Both the position numbers and the translations under genes were made by a program. A stretch of 64,000 nt of DNA. It comes from Loxodes magnus. Taxonomy: Eukaryota > Ciliophora > Karyorelictea > Loxodida > Loxodidae. The notes beneath the pieces are model-generated. The model was given only the letters and a program-made list of their open reading frames with translations, was not told the origin of the DNA and made no database searches. The stretch covers positions 248,001-312,000 of the forward strand of contig CAMPDV010000300.1 of assembly GCA_946699065.1 (NCBI GenBank), given 5' to 3'. Numbering within the stretch: position 1 is the first letter of the stretch; every line of letters starts with the position of its first letter. This document shows, in pieces, positions 11,540-24,749 of the stretch.

Positions 11540-13110
11540 CAATCATTAAGATTAAACCAAATAGCAGCATTATTATTTTTAATAGCTTTTTCCTTGTTTC
11601 CTAAACTGAGAAAAATAATTTTTTTATAGTTTTAGTTTATTAAAATTTGATATAGTAAAGTGCTTTATCAAATCATTCAGCTGCTTCCTCTTTATTTTCT
11701 TAGATCTATAAAGGCAGTTTCTTTAAATATATGATTTTGCAAATACTTTGACTCAAGTTTAGTCATATTGTAACAGCTTAGCTTCTTCATGTTTATTTAA
11801 TTTAAAAAGAATCTTTTCCTCTATAAAAATAGACTTATTCTTTCTAGGATTTAAATTCATAGCTGAGATGTATAATTCTGTAGCTTCTTCATTCTTGTTT
11901 ATCCATCATTCTATTTTTCTTTTGAACTATAAACTTCTTTTAAATAGCAAAAAAATAACTTTATTATAATATCTTTAAAATTCGTTTTTAACCTTAAAAA
12001 AGGCTTAAATCCTTTTTTAAATTAACCAAAGGATAGTTAGAATCTTTCTCTGTATCAAGATAATATTATTAGGTTTCTTTTTATGTTCATCTCGACTATG
12101 AAAAGCTTTCTTTTCAGAAATGTGTTTCGGCGTTCTAACTATCAAGTTCAATAACATTATTGAGTAACTAATTAGCTTATTTATGCTTGCTCGACTCATT
12201 GTTTGCAATTCTTTACAAAAAGAGCCTCTTTATTATAATCTAAAGTTTGGTAATATAATTCCAGCACTAAAAAGCATCTCTAAATTATTTAAGAAACAAA
12301 GAGCTTCTTATTAGCAGCAACTTGCTTTTATTTAGGTAAGATCCGGCTAAATAGATTTTCTTATACATTCTATTGTTTTATTATAAGAGAAGATATCTCT
12401 TATAGAAGTAAACTTTAGTATATTATTAATAGAAATAGAAACCTCATTGTAGCGTTAAATACCTTCTTCTTTTCTTTCTTAAGTATTAATACAATTCCTT
12501 TTAGAAAATACACTTTTATATAATAGAGTCAAGCACTATATCATCGCTATAACATTTCATTAGCTTCTTCATATGTTTATAAATCTAAAAAAGTTACTCT
12601 TAGGCTATTTAGATATTAGGCTAAAATTAAAAAGCAGTTCTAATGCTTCAATAGCTTATTCCTTCTTTCTTAAACAAAGCGAATTATTCCTTTTTTCTAA
12701 GCTTTGTCATCATTAAGTTTAATCAGATTGCTCTATCTAATCTTTCAATAGCTTCCTCTATTTCACAAGCTTTAAAGACTTTTTTCTTAATAAGGAAAGC
12801 TTTTTTTTGATTTGAACCAATTTAAATAGAAGAATTTAGAGTCTCAATAGTTTCTTATTTCCTCTCCAAGTTAATAGAGCTAATTTTTGATAAAATGAGA
12901 TAAGATTTTATGAGGTCCAGATAAACAACTTTCTTACCTAATTGACTGTTTCTTCATAATAATCTTAATAAAAGAGACTTTTTTGCTTTTAAGTAATGAG
13001 TATCATTATTGTTAGAATCTAAGCTACTAACTAAATCTAAGCCTTCTAATAATTTCTTCACATAGAGGTTTGAGGATAAGTCTAAAGATTATGGTTCCTT
13101 TTTAATTATT
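11540..13110 (-). pseudogene. decayed TPR protein gene (copy C)
   Basis: Minus-strand TPR signatures survive, for example NEEATELYISAMNLNPR around 11850-11910 and similar 34-residue-spaced motifs toward 13000. Frames change repeatedly and consensus residues are often lost. It is more diverged from the intact gene at 7833-10262 than copies A and B are from each other. The likely ancestor is a TPR scaffold protein; whether a kinase domain was ever attached cannot be seen. Confidence 0.45.
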
Positions 13111-13119
13111 AGCTTAAAT

Positions 13120-15880
13120 CTAATTACTTTAAATAAATATCCATCTAGCATAAGACTAAGATACTGATGTTAAAAGTAATTTATTCACTATTAGTTAAAT
13201 TTTAAAAGTATAAGATAATGCTAGAAAGATCAAGATACAGGATATTAAATGCCTTATCATTAAATATAATATACCTTTTAATTACTTAGGCTTATAACAT
13301 CATTTATCTTAGACTTTTCTTATAAATCTAAAATTAACTTATCTAGTCTTTTAAAATTAAATTATTTCAATCATTAGATACTTTTCAAATTATAAATACC
13401 TAATATTCAATATATCATAACTATGTAAACTAAATCCATTTTATTTAACCAATAGTAGTTAATTACAAGATCTTAATATATAAATAAGAAGTAGAAGAAG
13501 GAATAAATGTATACATTTAAATAAGCATCATTAATTATCTAAGTTAAAGTATAGATAATCTATTATTTCTTAAATGTTTCATTTACTTTACTATAATTCA
13601 AAATCCTACCTAAATGTCTCAGCACTTCTTACTACTTAAACCAAATTATACCATAATTTACTTTCTTTTCTAGAATACTACCTACTTCTTTTCTACCTTT
13701 TATTTCAAGTCAACTCAATTTATTTCCTTTAAGGCTATTCTTGTAATCAACACTATTAACTAGAGAAAGCATTATTCCCTGTTAAGATCTAGAAGATTGA
13801 AATTATAATTTTAAGAAATTTTATCTTTATGAAGGGAAATAAAACTATTTGTAGCAGCAAATCCTAAGAAGCGTTAAAGATAATTCCTTCAAAACTCTTC
13901 TTAGCTGTATCTTTATTTTAGAAATCAAACTAATATGCTTTAATTATCAACTTCCACTTCTTTCCTAATCAAGTCAAAGCAGTTTTTCTGAAGAATATTC
14001 TATATAATTAAATTCAAATGATAGTATTATGGTTGGATGTGCTGTTCTAAACTGAGTTATAGCAAATTTGCAGATCTCATAATGAAAGGTATGAAAATAT
14101 TTAAGTAAAATAGCTATGGTCCACTGAAGTACCTTTGTCAGAATATATCTTTACCAGCTATATTTTTTTTATATATATAACTATTCATTCTACTTAATCC
14201 TTTTCTTTAAGTTGCAAAAGCTCTAATATCATTCCAAATAAAGTATAGCTAATTTTAGTCCAAATATAAGTTTCAATTGATACATTAGTCATAGACATAA
14301 GGATTTAGTCTATTTTTAAAGTAATGAATATGGTTATATCTCTATAATAGAGTGATACCTTTAATTCTCTATTAACTAAAAAGCATTTAGTTCTTATTAT
14401 TATACCTATGCTAGTCTTTTTACCTTTATAATTTAAATTTACTTTTTAATATTACTATTTGGAATAAATTTGAATAGATAGTAATTAGTTTTTAATAGCT
14501 ATTTTGACTTGAAGATGATTGAATAATAAACAATTAGTTATAACTATTGCTATAGAGGACTAAATATGTAATAATGCTTTTTAGTATTTAATGATAGAAA
14601 GTACTGATAATAAGGTTTTAGTGTTATAGCTATGATTAGAGTATGATTACTATACATTAATTTATATTTAGTGAGTATCAATAGGCTTTAAGAAGTTAAA
14701 TAGTGTAGGCAGATTTTAGTAATTTATATAATTACTAAGTATTATTCAGTTTAGATAGCTTTTCCCTATGTTGTCTCTTAATACTAAGATCAATCTCTTT
14801 TATTATATAAGTCTTCTATTTATTCTTAAGCACCTAACTCTTAATATTTTTAAATACCAAAGACAAATCCCATTCTTACCTTGGTTATATAAGCTAAAAA
14901 GAATCTCCAAATAAATAAATATTGTAACTCAAAGTATTTTTCTATTATAGCATTCTAAGTAAAAATTAAATAGTAATAATAGAAAACTTGAATGAATTGG
15001 ATTATCCAGCAATAAGGAGAAAAGTAAATTATAAAAGCTTTAATTTATTTTATAGGGCATACTTTGCTCCTATTTTAAATACTAATATGCTATATAATTT
15101 AAAATCCTATATTTAAAACTACCAGATCTTAGTTTAGTCTCATTAACTTAAAGATTAATTCACTCTTATCATAATCAAACTTTATAAACAATTCTAAATT
15201 TTTCCATTTCATTAATGAAGCTTATGAAATAAGGAAGATAGATTAAAATATTAAGATAAAGAAGTAAGTAGTAGAGGGATAGCTGCTACAGTAATAATAC
15301 TTAATAGATACCTCTGATATTAATTATCCTATGTAGTTTATATAGACTTAATAGTTACCTATCTTACATTCTTTTATCTATATTCTCAATCATTTTACTC
15401 CTTATTAAATAGCATTTAAATATCTTCTACATAAGAACTAAGTTTAACTACACTAAAGTAGAACATTAATCACTTATTTCATATTGTAAGCTAAATATTA
15501 TTCTATTAAGCTAAAGTTACACCCTTCTATATTTATCTATCAAATTAGTAAAAGTAAATCTACAACTAAAATCTAAATTATAAACTAACCTAAAATTAGC
15601 TTTATATTTATCAACATTTATAAATAAATAGATTTTGCTCAAGGATTGGTTTCTTAATATCTTATAAAGCTATATTTCTAATTATTTACATTATATACTT
15701 ATAAAGTTATTTTTTACAGTTACTTATAATCTCTTAAAGACTTGCTCTAATCCCTTAATAATTAACTATTTAACTTTAAATTATAGATTAAGTATTAAGA
15801 TATTATAGTATTATATATCTTTAATTTTGTTAATATCTCTAAAAGAGCAAATGATTAGTAATAATCAAGTTTAGGGTTTG
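13120..15880. other. AT-rich stretch, nothing recognised
   Basis: No motif, RNA fold or paralogue was found over 2.7 kb. Short words recur (for example ttaaatataatatacc at 13265, also near 2322), hinting at old shared repeats. Confidence 0.35.
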
Positions 15881-15889
15881 TAATGAATA

Positions 15890-17760
15890 CCTTTTATTGC
15901 AAAAAGTCTTATCAAAGTATGCTTCAGATTACTCAAGCTTTCTTTTGTCTCTTCGTTCTAACCATAAATCTTCAGTACATTGCTTGTGTTGTTTTAAGCC
16001 TCAAAAAAATTAGAATTAAGCTTCAAAGTTTTTCCTTAGCTTTCTTTTAGTTCTTCTTTTTGACTAAAACTTTTGAACATTTCATTTGATATAATAAGCA
16101 GCAGTAATAAAAGGATTTAGTTTGATAACTACATTGAATAATTCTATTGCATCCTCATAATTTTCCTAAAATAAAGATCGTTGTCCTTATTTGAGAAGAC
16201 TACAAATATATTAAATTTAGCTTACTAAAAATTATAGCATTCTGTTCTTTAGGTTGACTTAATTTCTCAATATTATCTCTTTGCTAATTTAAGCTTTCTC
16301 GTATTTCGGATTTTTTTGTTGTTACACTCTAATAATACTTCAATTTAGACTATCTTCTTTACAAAATTATCTTTATTGTGACACAAGTTGTAAAGAATGC
16401 GATTAAACTTTATATCATCATTACAAAAATTTGCTGCTTTTAACTTCTAGTCTAAATTTTTAATTGTATTTTCCTTAATAAATAAGTTTCTTATCAACCT
16501 TTGATTTCTTGAGTGACTGTACTTTTTCTTTTAAAAGCTTCTTCGTTAAATTTTTAAGTTTAAAGTGTATTTCCTTTACTACTATAAACTTAGACTAGTT
16601 TGTTGTTGATTTATCACAGCATTATAACATTTAATAGCCTTCATACAAAAGTGGATCTCTCTATGTATTTCTTTTAGTCAAGTTAGTTTACCCGATTAAC
16701 CCTTTTAATATCGTTATAGCATTAAATAATTACTTATGAAAGGTCTTTCCTACGCTACTGAAGGTATTTGCCTTACGTAAGCTTCAGCTTAAAGTTCTTT
16801 TGCTTAATTTTTTTAATTTTTAGCTTGTCAAGAGCAAAATATTAAGTAATGCATTATTAGAGTCCAGCTACTACGTAATTTGGCTATATTTTAGCTCTTT
16901 TCCAAAGTGCTAAAATCCTTCCTTATACTTTCCTTGCTCGAAATACTTTTGTCTTATTCATATTATGCTTAAATAAATTAGTATTAATTTAAAAAAGCAC
17001 CTTATAATAACCATCTACATCTTAGAATTGTTCTAAATCGATAATGCGTTTCAATTACTATTGCAAGATTTGGGATTTGCTAAGATCCAATTTTATTGAC
17101 TTATTATAGCATCAAACTAATTTTTCGTTCTATTTATACTGCAATGTACATTTTCCTATCTCTAAATATCTCTGGATTATTTGGATTAAGCTTGATAATT
17201 GTATCGAGGTAACTAATTATTTTAATACCTTATTAACTTATAGAGTGTATATACTTTTTTACAATAAGCTTCAAATAAATCAGGCTTTAGTTATAAAACA
17301 ACTTTATAAGAGATTTTCCTCTTACTCTTTATCTTTTGGTCTATATAAGTTTAAGGTAAATTATTAATTTAAAGTTCTTGCTACTCCATCTAATTTTTTT
17401 ATCTTCTAAAGCATCTTTTCTTTTCTATAATAAGCTCGGATATAATCAGGAATCATAATTGTTAGTTGTGCTAAAGCATTTTTTATCTTCTCTTTACTTA
17501 TTTATTCCCAAAAGAGTTTATCCTTTTTTAGTATTAGCAATAGCATATTCGGATTTCTTAAATAAGTCATCGTAGCCTCTTATCATCTATCAACTTTTTT
17601 TCCCCTTTAAATCACTTTTTTATCAAGTTAAGAACTTCCCGTTTCATTATAAACTCTAAAAATAAATCCGTTGAACTTTATTCTAATCTATCCTTCCTTT
17701 TTATCAGATGTTATAACTTTTTCTCTTTGATTACCTTTATTCCATTACCTAAGCATCACT
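15890..17760 (-). pseudogene. decayed TPR protein gene (copy B)
   Basis: Paralogue of copy A (1240-3190) in the same orientation. 15905-16250 and 16865-17240 align with A by eye at high identity, separated by about 960 bp here against about 1510 bp in A. TPR-like helices continue to about 17600 and weaken toward 17760. Consensus positions are lost and frames shift, so it is read as a pseudogene. Confidence 0.5.
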
Positions 17761-18253
17761 TAATTTTTAGATTTGATGTATAAGTATGTTAGTTATGTGT
17801 GACTAAGATAGAAATTAGCTAAATCATCATATCTCAGATTAGTTTTTATCTTCTGAGCTTATTTGATTTAACCTACTTTAAGTCTTACCTTTTTTAAAAT
17901 CTACAATAATACAAAAGCACAATAAAAGGTTAAAATTATGACTCACTCTCTTTAAGCTAATTAATTGAATTCTTTTAGTATTAGATTTACTTAATTAAAG
18001 CCTTAGCTTCTATAATTATTAAGACTCTTTTTATAGAAACCTGCTTAATTATTTAAGATCTTAGCTTGGAAAAAAATTGGGTTTTGGATTTATAGATTTG
18101 GTAGATGAAGAAGCTAACTTAACTCCTAATCTCCTTTCTTCAGTTATTAGAGTTAATTAGACTCTTTTCGAATAAGTCAAGTGAAGAGATCAAAGACTAA
18201 AGTAAATTAAGTAGACAAAAGAAGGAAATAAAGGAATGAAGTAACTAATTAAG

Positions 18254-18850
18254 ATGAGATTATTATAAATAGCTAAGGGATAGGAATAAAACGAGGAAAT
18301 CTGAGGAGCAGAACTTAATTCTTTAGTATTCAACTTCAGGTAGAAAAAGAGTTTGGAAGAATTTTTCAAGGTCAGACTTAATAAGACTGGTAAAGAAGCA
18401 TAAAAGGATAAATCGCTTCATTTCTGGCATTCAATTTCATTGCAATACTTATAGTTAAATTTAGAAATAGTATAATGGATATCAATGCCAGTAAGTAACT
18501 ATTCAATGTTGTAAATTAGTATTTTCTTAACGGACATGAATATGAATTACACTTCTCCCTATTTTAAAAAGAGAAACTGGATATTAGATGATAAACTTAG
18601 CTAGTTTATTAAAGAAAAAATTTTCCCACCCAAATCCCCTTTAACAGGCTCCATTATTTAGAAGTTTTTACCAAGGCATAATATCTACTTAATCAAATTA
18701 ATTTCACCTATTCACAGTACTAGAGTGACTTAAGCTAATCTCTTTCGATAGAGTATAAAATTCCTATACTTGAAACTGCCTATTCTGTAATAAATTTGAC
18801 CATCTAAAAAATACATTTAGTAAGTACTTAAATATTCCAATTAAAAGCTA
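18254..18850 (+). CDS. unrecognised coding-like frame
   Basis: From ATG at 18254 a frame of about 200 residues has TAA/TAG at plausible Gln sites, one internal TGA early, and charged and aromatic composition unlike the random frames around it (segments such as SLEEFFKVRLNKTGKEA and DMNMNYTSPYFKKRNW). Local G+C is higher than in the flanks. The 3' end is unclear and no domain is recognised. A competing frame upstream (18190-18260) also looks coding, so the start is uncertain. Confidence 0.3.
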
Positions 18851-19019
18851 ATTTGAATAGCCTAGAAATGATAGGAGTTGTAAATATATTATAGACCAGT
18901 ATCATCTAAGAAGTGTTATAAGATACTAAGGATATAGTTTAGATAGTAGTAGGGTGAATGATTTGTATAGTCTAGCTATCTATAGGCTAATGATTCTTTA
19001 TACTACTATAATTAATTGA

Positions 19020-19410
19020 TTACTATATTTTCAATTATCTTAGTTCTTAATGAAGCTAAAATATGAATCAAGCAATTACTATTATTATAGTTCTAATATC
19101 TTAAGGTTATTTTACTTATTTAATTAGCACTAATCACGTAGATTTTTATCTTATTTCAATAGATCTACTAAATATCAGTCACCTAAGCTTTAATAATTAA
19201 AGATAAAAGATATAAGCAGTTTTTTGCTTTAAGCTATAATACTCTTAAGGTAATTAAATAAGGTAAGTATATTATTTATAGGATAATAAAGAGTATCTTA
19301 GTTATAGCTTTAATAAGTAGCTATAACATAAATAGATTATTATAAGGCTAGACTATTATACAGCTAATGGTAGAATAGTCTAGTTAAGTAGCTAGAAATA
19401 ATAATAAGGA
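19020..19410 (-). repeat. dispersed ~380 bp repeat, copy 2 (inverted)
   Basis: Reverse-complement match of 4490-4870. The two copies are 14 kb apart in opposite orientation, so they could pair or recombine to invert the interval. Mismatches are scattered, suggesting age. Confidence 0.6.
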
Positions 19411-20320
19411 AGTATAGTAAAATGAAAGAAGTTTCGAAATATAGAAGATAAAAGTATATTGTAAGGTAATTAAAGATGCTTAGCTATTTAGTTACTTAGG
19501 CTGGTTTCATATAGTTAAAAGTATACTCTATCGTCATTCTTATTTTATCCTTTATGCTATTATTTAAATTTCTTATATCTTTATCTTTTATTTACCTACT
19601 TCTAGTCTAGCTTTAAATAGCTTTTAATTCATTTATGAAAATCAACTTAATTCATAACAAAAGCCTTTAAGCCAAATTTAATTTATTGTTAAATTATTCA
19701 GGAAGCTTATTTATAAGCCTTATAGATGTAATAAAAGTAGTAGGTAGTAAAAAAGAAGTAAGATTAGTAAGCATGTAATAAGAGAGATAGGTTAAGCAGC
19801 TTCTAACTAAATAATTATAGAGAGTTATCTAAACTAATAAGAAACTTAAGTTAGATTCAATATTTATCATTAATTAACTTGCTTATTCTTTCTATAGCAT
19901 TCAATTAGCTAAAAGTATAGCTAAAATTAATTTCAATAGACAAATAACTTATATCAATTATACTATGTAATCATCTTTAACTCTACTTGTTATTACTCTT
20001 ACTCAACTAAATCTCATTACAAGGTTATTCAGTTATAGTTCTAATTATTAAACTTACTTAATAGCATTAAACTAATAACTTAAAGAAAGAAGATTCATAA
20101 GGATCAAAAAAATGCTAGAATTAATGATACTACAAGTATAATCCGTTGCTAACCAATGAAATTGCTAGCTTATATCTAAACATCTTAAAACTAGCTAAGA
20201 TTAAATAAAAGAGATAAAATAAGCTATAGAAGAAGCATTAAATGTAAGGCAGGCAAAACATTTCTTTAAGCTTTATATAAATTAACTGTCTCGTTTGGCT
20301 AATTTACAAATCAGAAAAAG
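19411..20320. other. AT-rich stretch, nothing recognised
   Basis: No motif or paralogue seen between the inverted repeat and the tRNA pseudogene. Confidence 0.35.
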
Positions 20321-20326
20321 AATACA

Positions 20327-20398
20327 AGGTTCATGGCGCAATGGTTAGCGTATCAGCCTTCTTAAATTGAAGTTTTGATTCGCATTCTACCAAGGATG
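20327..20398 (+). pseudogene. decayed tRNA-Arg(UCU) copy
   Basis: Aligns along its whole length with the intact tRNA at 35072-35144. The D-arm region (TGGCGCA, GGTTAGCGTATCAGCC) is preserved, but the acceptor 5' strand, anticodon stem 3' side and T-arm are changed so that they no longer pair. The T run just after the gene is also shared (20399-20403), so the duplicated piece included 3' flank. That favours DNA duplication over retroposition of a mature CCA-tailed tRNA. Confidence 0.8.
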
Positions 20399-20399
20399 T

Positions 20400-21060
20400 T
20401 TTTAATCTATCACAAATGAATAACAACTTGGTATGATTTTTATAATTATTGCCGTTAACCTTAGAAGCTTGCTAAAAGTATATCTTATATTCCACTTGAC
20501 TGAAAAAGAAAGGTAGGTCTATCTATTATTCTATCAATCTATTTTTATCTAATTCGCAACAAACATAACAGAGAGCTAAAAGCTTAATCTGGTTATTAAG
20601 CAAGAAAAATAAATTCTAAATAACACAGGAAAAGTTTATCTAGCTCTATAGTTCCTCCTTCATTCTAAATCATAATTAGAAACCTAAGTAAAACAAATGG
20701 ATTTACCTTTAAATTCAACATAACTAGCAAGGTATCGTCACTTATACTTTCTATTGATTACTTACTTATAGCTAGAGAATTAAAATTAGTTTTCAAGTTA
20801 GATAATAGAACTTCTTTTAGTCTTAAATCAAGTGATAGTCAGTCAGATTAACTTATACGATTAACTGACAGAGCTAACAAATTGGTGTTATATTTATTCC
20901 TTTAGGACTAGCGTGGGCTATTAAGTTACTTGTGAGTTTTATAACTCTTAAGTAGCTAGCAATAGATATGTTTGATATTTACAAGATTAGTTAGAGGGAT
21001 GAAGTATTCAAGTGTTTGAATAGTGATATTAAATCCGTACTTTATCTTTTTTAGGCTACT
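20400..21060. other. intergenic stretch, no gene seen
   Basis: Slightly less AT-rich than its surroundings near 20880-20960, but no fold or frame stands out. Confidence 0.3.
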
Positions 21061-21069
21061 ATAGTAAAA

Positions 21070-21340
21070 AGGTTGCCATGAAAAACTTAAAGAAGAAACT
21101 ATTGAGTGTTTCGATGATATATTTGACTAGATTCTAATCATGTTTTTGTCTACAATAATAAGGCTGAAGATTTAAAAAACCTAGTTAAAATATTGAAGCT
21201 ATAGAGTCTTTAGATATGCTAACTGAACTAGCTCCTTATATGATTCAAGCTTAGGCTAATAAAGGAGATGGCACGAAGATAATCCTAATTATACAGAAGC
21301 TTATTTAATAAAAGGTAAATTATAGGCAGAATTAAGAAAC
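21070..21340 (+). pseudogene. TPR-like fragment
   Basis: Two short frames keep TPR-like sequence (KLKEETIECFDDIFD near 21080, then VYNNKAEDLKNLVK near 21145), parallel to the minus-strand fragment at 3970-4140. The frame changes between them, and no further repeats follow. Confidence 0.4.
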
Positions 21341-21699
21341 TTTGTTATAGATAATAATTGAGAAGTATAAAGTAGTTAATAAATAGAACTATTTTATTAA
21401 ATGTATGATTTTACTAAATTTAAAAGTAATAACTTACATCTATGTTCAAGGATAACTACTAAAGATACTAAAGATAGTATCTTGACAGAACGCTTGGGAA
21501 TTAACATTTGTCTAGTCAATGGGGTTATTAAATTAAAGTTAAAAATGTATTTAATAAAAGAAAGAAAATAATTAGCATTTGATAGAAGAACTCAATCATT
21601 AGAATTAAGAAAATAATATAAATGATAGCTATTTAAATTAGATAATAAATAACAACATTAGAATTACTCAAGCAATAGGGAGATAAGCAGTAATAATAA

Positions 21700-22262
21700 G
21701 GTATTTAGATTAAAAATTTGTTTTTCTTCTTTTTTAAATTAACCCGCCACTATTTTTGTATAACAATAATCGCTTCGCTGATAAACTACTAATAAATACA
21801 AATAGAATAATTTTATTGACTGTGTTTTTCTTTTACGCTCTTAAGACATGATAGTTTTTCTATTTTTCAGTTTTAATTGGAATTTGATAGGTTTATTGTT
21901 CTATTTAGCTTTTCTAAAAATACTCAAATAGCTTAAATCTTTGAGGAGATTTTAGATGAAGTTAGCCTATTTTAACTGGAAAATTGTTCTTCTTTTTAGC
22001 AACTTAAATTAGTTAATCTTTTAGATAAGGAGTTTCTTTATCATGGTTCAATATATACAAGTAGTTCTCTATTCTACTGAAAAGATTGAAAATAATCTGT
22101 TAAATCTTAAATTTTGCTATTGCATTTATTACTCTATACCTTGAATCTTCAGCAGCTTGCTGTTTATCAAGATCCAGTCTTTTTCCTCCAAAGCTCTTTT
22201 TCTTTTACCAAACATCCTGATTTTGTTGAGCTTTTCTATTTTCGTTTTTACTGATGTACCCT
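21700..22262 (-). CDS. unrecognised minus-strand coding-like frame
   Basis: A single minus-strand frame reads about 185 residues with good amino-acid balance: N-terminal GYISKNENRK, then SFGGKRLDLDKQQAAEDSR, then hydrophobic-charged helices. TAA/TAG fall at plausible Gln sites, and no TGA interrupts 21850-22190. Neither a start codon nor a terminator is obvious. No family is recognised. It lies just left of family X copy 2 on the other strand and may be a fragment of a duplicated gene. Confidence 0.35.
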
Positions 22263-22375
22263 TTAATATTGCTTAGTTCAGGTTGTAAATAAAAATAGCA
22301 TAGTAAGAATTAAATTAGTTGTAATATGAATAATAAAAATCAAAAAAAGGGAAAGGGAAAAGAGCATTAGACTTA

Positions 22376-22970
22376 AGGAAAAAGGCAGGGTTAGAAGCAT
22401 TTTCAGGTTCATAAAGATAAGATAGGTGTTGGAAAATAGGCTTAAAACTAATGTTTTCAAAATTTTAGATTGAGAATACTCCTCTAAGATAAATAAAGTT
22501 AGCTATGTAAAAATCTAAAAAGTTAATTAGTAATAAATCTAATAAAGAAACCAAAACTAAAATAGTTAGTAGATTTGCTAAATATAATTAACTATAGAGG
22601 ATAATTAAAGATCTGCCTAAAATATTAAGATTTTAAGGTTTACTAATGAAAGGAAATAAAGGTTTAAGAACATTTTTACATAAATTTGTAAAATCTATAA
22701 GGCTGATTTAGTGGACTTTAAGCTTAATTTAAAGAAGGCTATCATAATTAGATATTTTAGTAGACAAATTTAAGAAAATAGGCCTATAGAACAAAATAAA
22801 ATGACAGAAAGAAATTTTAGATCTATAAGAGAAGTACAAAAAGAGGAGATCAAACACTTAAAGAAATCTTTAGTTTTGGAAGATAATTAATTTTGATTAT
22901 AGTATTAAATCCATTAAGAATAGAGTAAAATTGCATACTTGAATGCCTTTTCAAGCTTAAACAATTAATA
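22376..22970 (+). pseudogene. unrecognised coding family X, copy 2
   Basis: Paralogue of 4871-5690, same orientation. It keeps the better version of the charged helix: at about 22795-22885 one frame reads NKMTERNFRSIREVQKEE and continues as IKHLKKS. Upstream blocks at 22390-22520 and 22640-22790 also align with copy 1. Both copies have gaps and frame changes relative to each other. Confidence 0.4.
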
Positions 22971-22974
22971 GAAG

Positions 22975-24745
22975 AACTTACTTTTAATGTGTTATTTGCT
23001 ATCTTGCACTCCCTTAGTATGTTACCTGAAACAGTTTATTTAAAAAATTCTTCTTGAAAGCAATTTGCTAATGAAAAGTAACAAAATTAAGTATTTTCCT
23101 AAAATTGTAATTTTAGAAGGTTAAATTGTTTATAATAGAACTATAAAATTGAGAAGCATAAGGGAATAGAAGGATATTAGGGTCAATTAATATATTTGAA
23201 AAGCTTCTAATAATTTAATATATTTTAATGATAAACCTTTCTACTAAAAGATTATTAAAAATAACTTCAAAGGCTTAAATTAATAAAATCAAGCGGACTG
23301 TTTATAATTTAAATAGGTTAAATTCTAAGTAATTAAAAAAGAATAATGTAGCTATTATTACAATTTATTAAGGGTATAATAACTTAAATTAATTATTTAT
23401 CTATTAGTTTTAAATAATTAAAATGAGGAGTCTAAATATAATTAAAGAAGCTTACTAAGGATCTAAGAATTACTATGACAATAAGAGTATTTTGAATATA
23501 AGTAATTATAAGATTATACTAACTAATTTTTAAATATGCTATTATTATACTAACTATATTACTATGTCTTTATATAGCTATCACTTATTTGCTTAACATA
23601 TAACGTTTATATAATTTAAGATATCTTTATAGTAAGAAATTTATAAAAATAAATTAGTAAATGCTTTATCAATTTTAAGCTTAGAGTAAGTTAAATAATA
23701 TGAGGAATTGACTAAGAAGTTTTGATAGAGATACTTTATAAATATCTAATTAACTTTTAAGTTAATTGTTTATAATAAAACTTAGTTTTTCAAGTTTGGA
23801 TTTATTATCTTGACTCAAAAAGGTAGAGTTTTGATGAAACAAAAATTAAATTATAAGAAGAGTTTTGATTTAATTTTAGTGTTTTTTCAGTTTTCTATTA
23901 ATAGATTTGAAAATAACCTTATACATTTAATTTCTTATATTACTTTTATGCTTCTATTTATTTCATTTTATACGATAGAATCAAGTCTAGAGGTCCTATT
24001 ATAACTTTAATACATTCTATCTATTTCCTTAGCCAAGAGGGTATAATTTTTTCATAATGCGAACTTATAAAAGATTAGGCTGATTAAAAGTACCTTAAAA
24101 TATCTCAACTTATTCTTTTTTCCTAAATCTATAAGTAGATTCCTTTATAATATAAGCTTATAATTGTTAAGCTAATTTGCTATTAAAAGCTATAATTTGT
24201 TTATCCATAATTAAAAATCCCTAAACAGTTTTTCCTTTAGCAAAATAGGTATATTATATTAGATCTAAATGAATAGTAATTTTATTGTTTATTTAATGAT
24301 TATACTTGCTGCTTCAATAGTTACTATACTTAATAGATTTAATTCTTATCTAAGTTATTTTTTTCTATTCATTCTAATTATTGCTTCTATAAGTTAAAAC
24401 TAAAGGCTTAATTAAACCCATTCAATCTTATTAAGTTACATAATAATTAGAAGTTTAACTTATAAATATTTTTATTCATCCTTAGCTTATTAAATCTCAA
24501 ATTATTCAATTTAAAACGTGACTTCTATATAAGTGTAATATCCTAGAATTAGATTTACTTGATAGCCAATAGCAGTCAAAATAGACTTAAAGAGGAATTT
24601 AATTAAATTACTATAATTTATATAAGTTAATTGTCTTTTGAAACATTTCAATGAGATGTATATTATACACTTTTATATTAAAGCAATAACATTTAAATAT
24701 ATTAAGTTTATCATATTTTTAATTATTATATTATAAATTAATATT
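22975..24745. other. AT-rich stretch, nothing recognised
   Basis: No motif, fold or paralogue seen. The 64-codon open frame at 23810-24004 lacks any supporting feature. Confidence 0.35.
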
Positions 24746-24749
24746 ATGT

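Noticed and set aside
12017-12208. 63-codon minus-strand frame
   Set aside because: It lies inside decayed TPR gene C and does not follow the TPR frame there.
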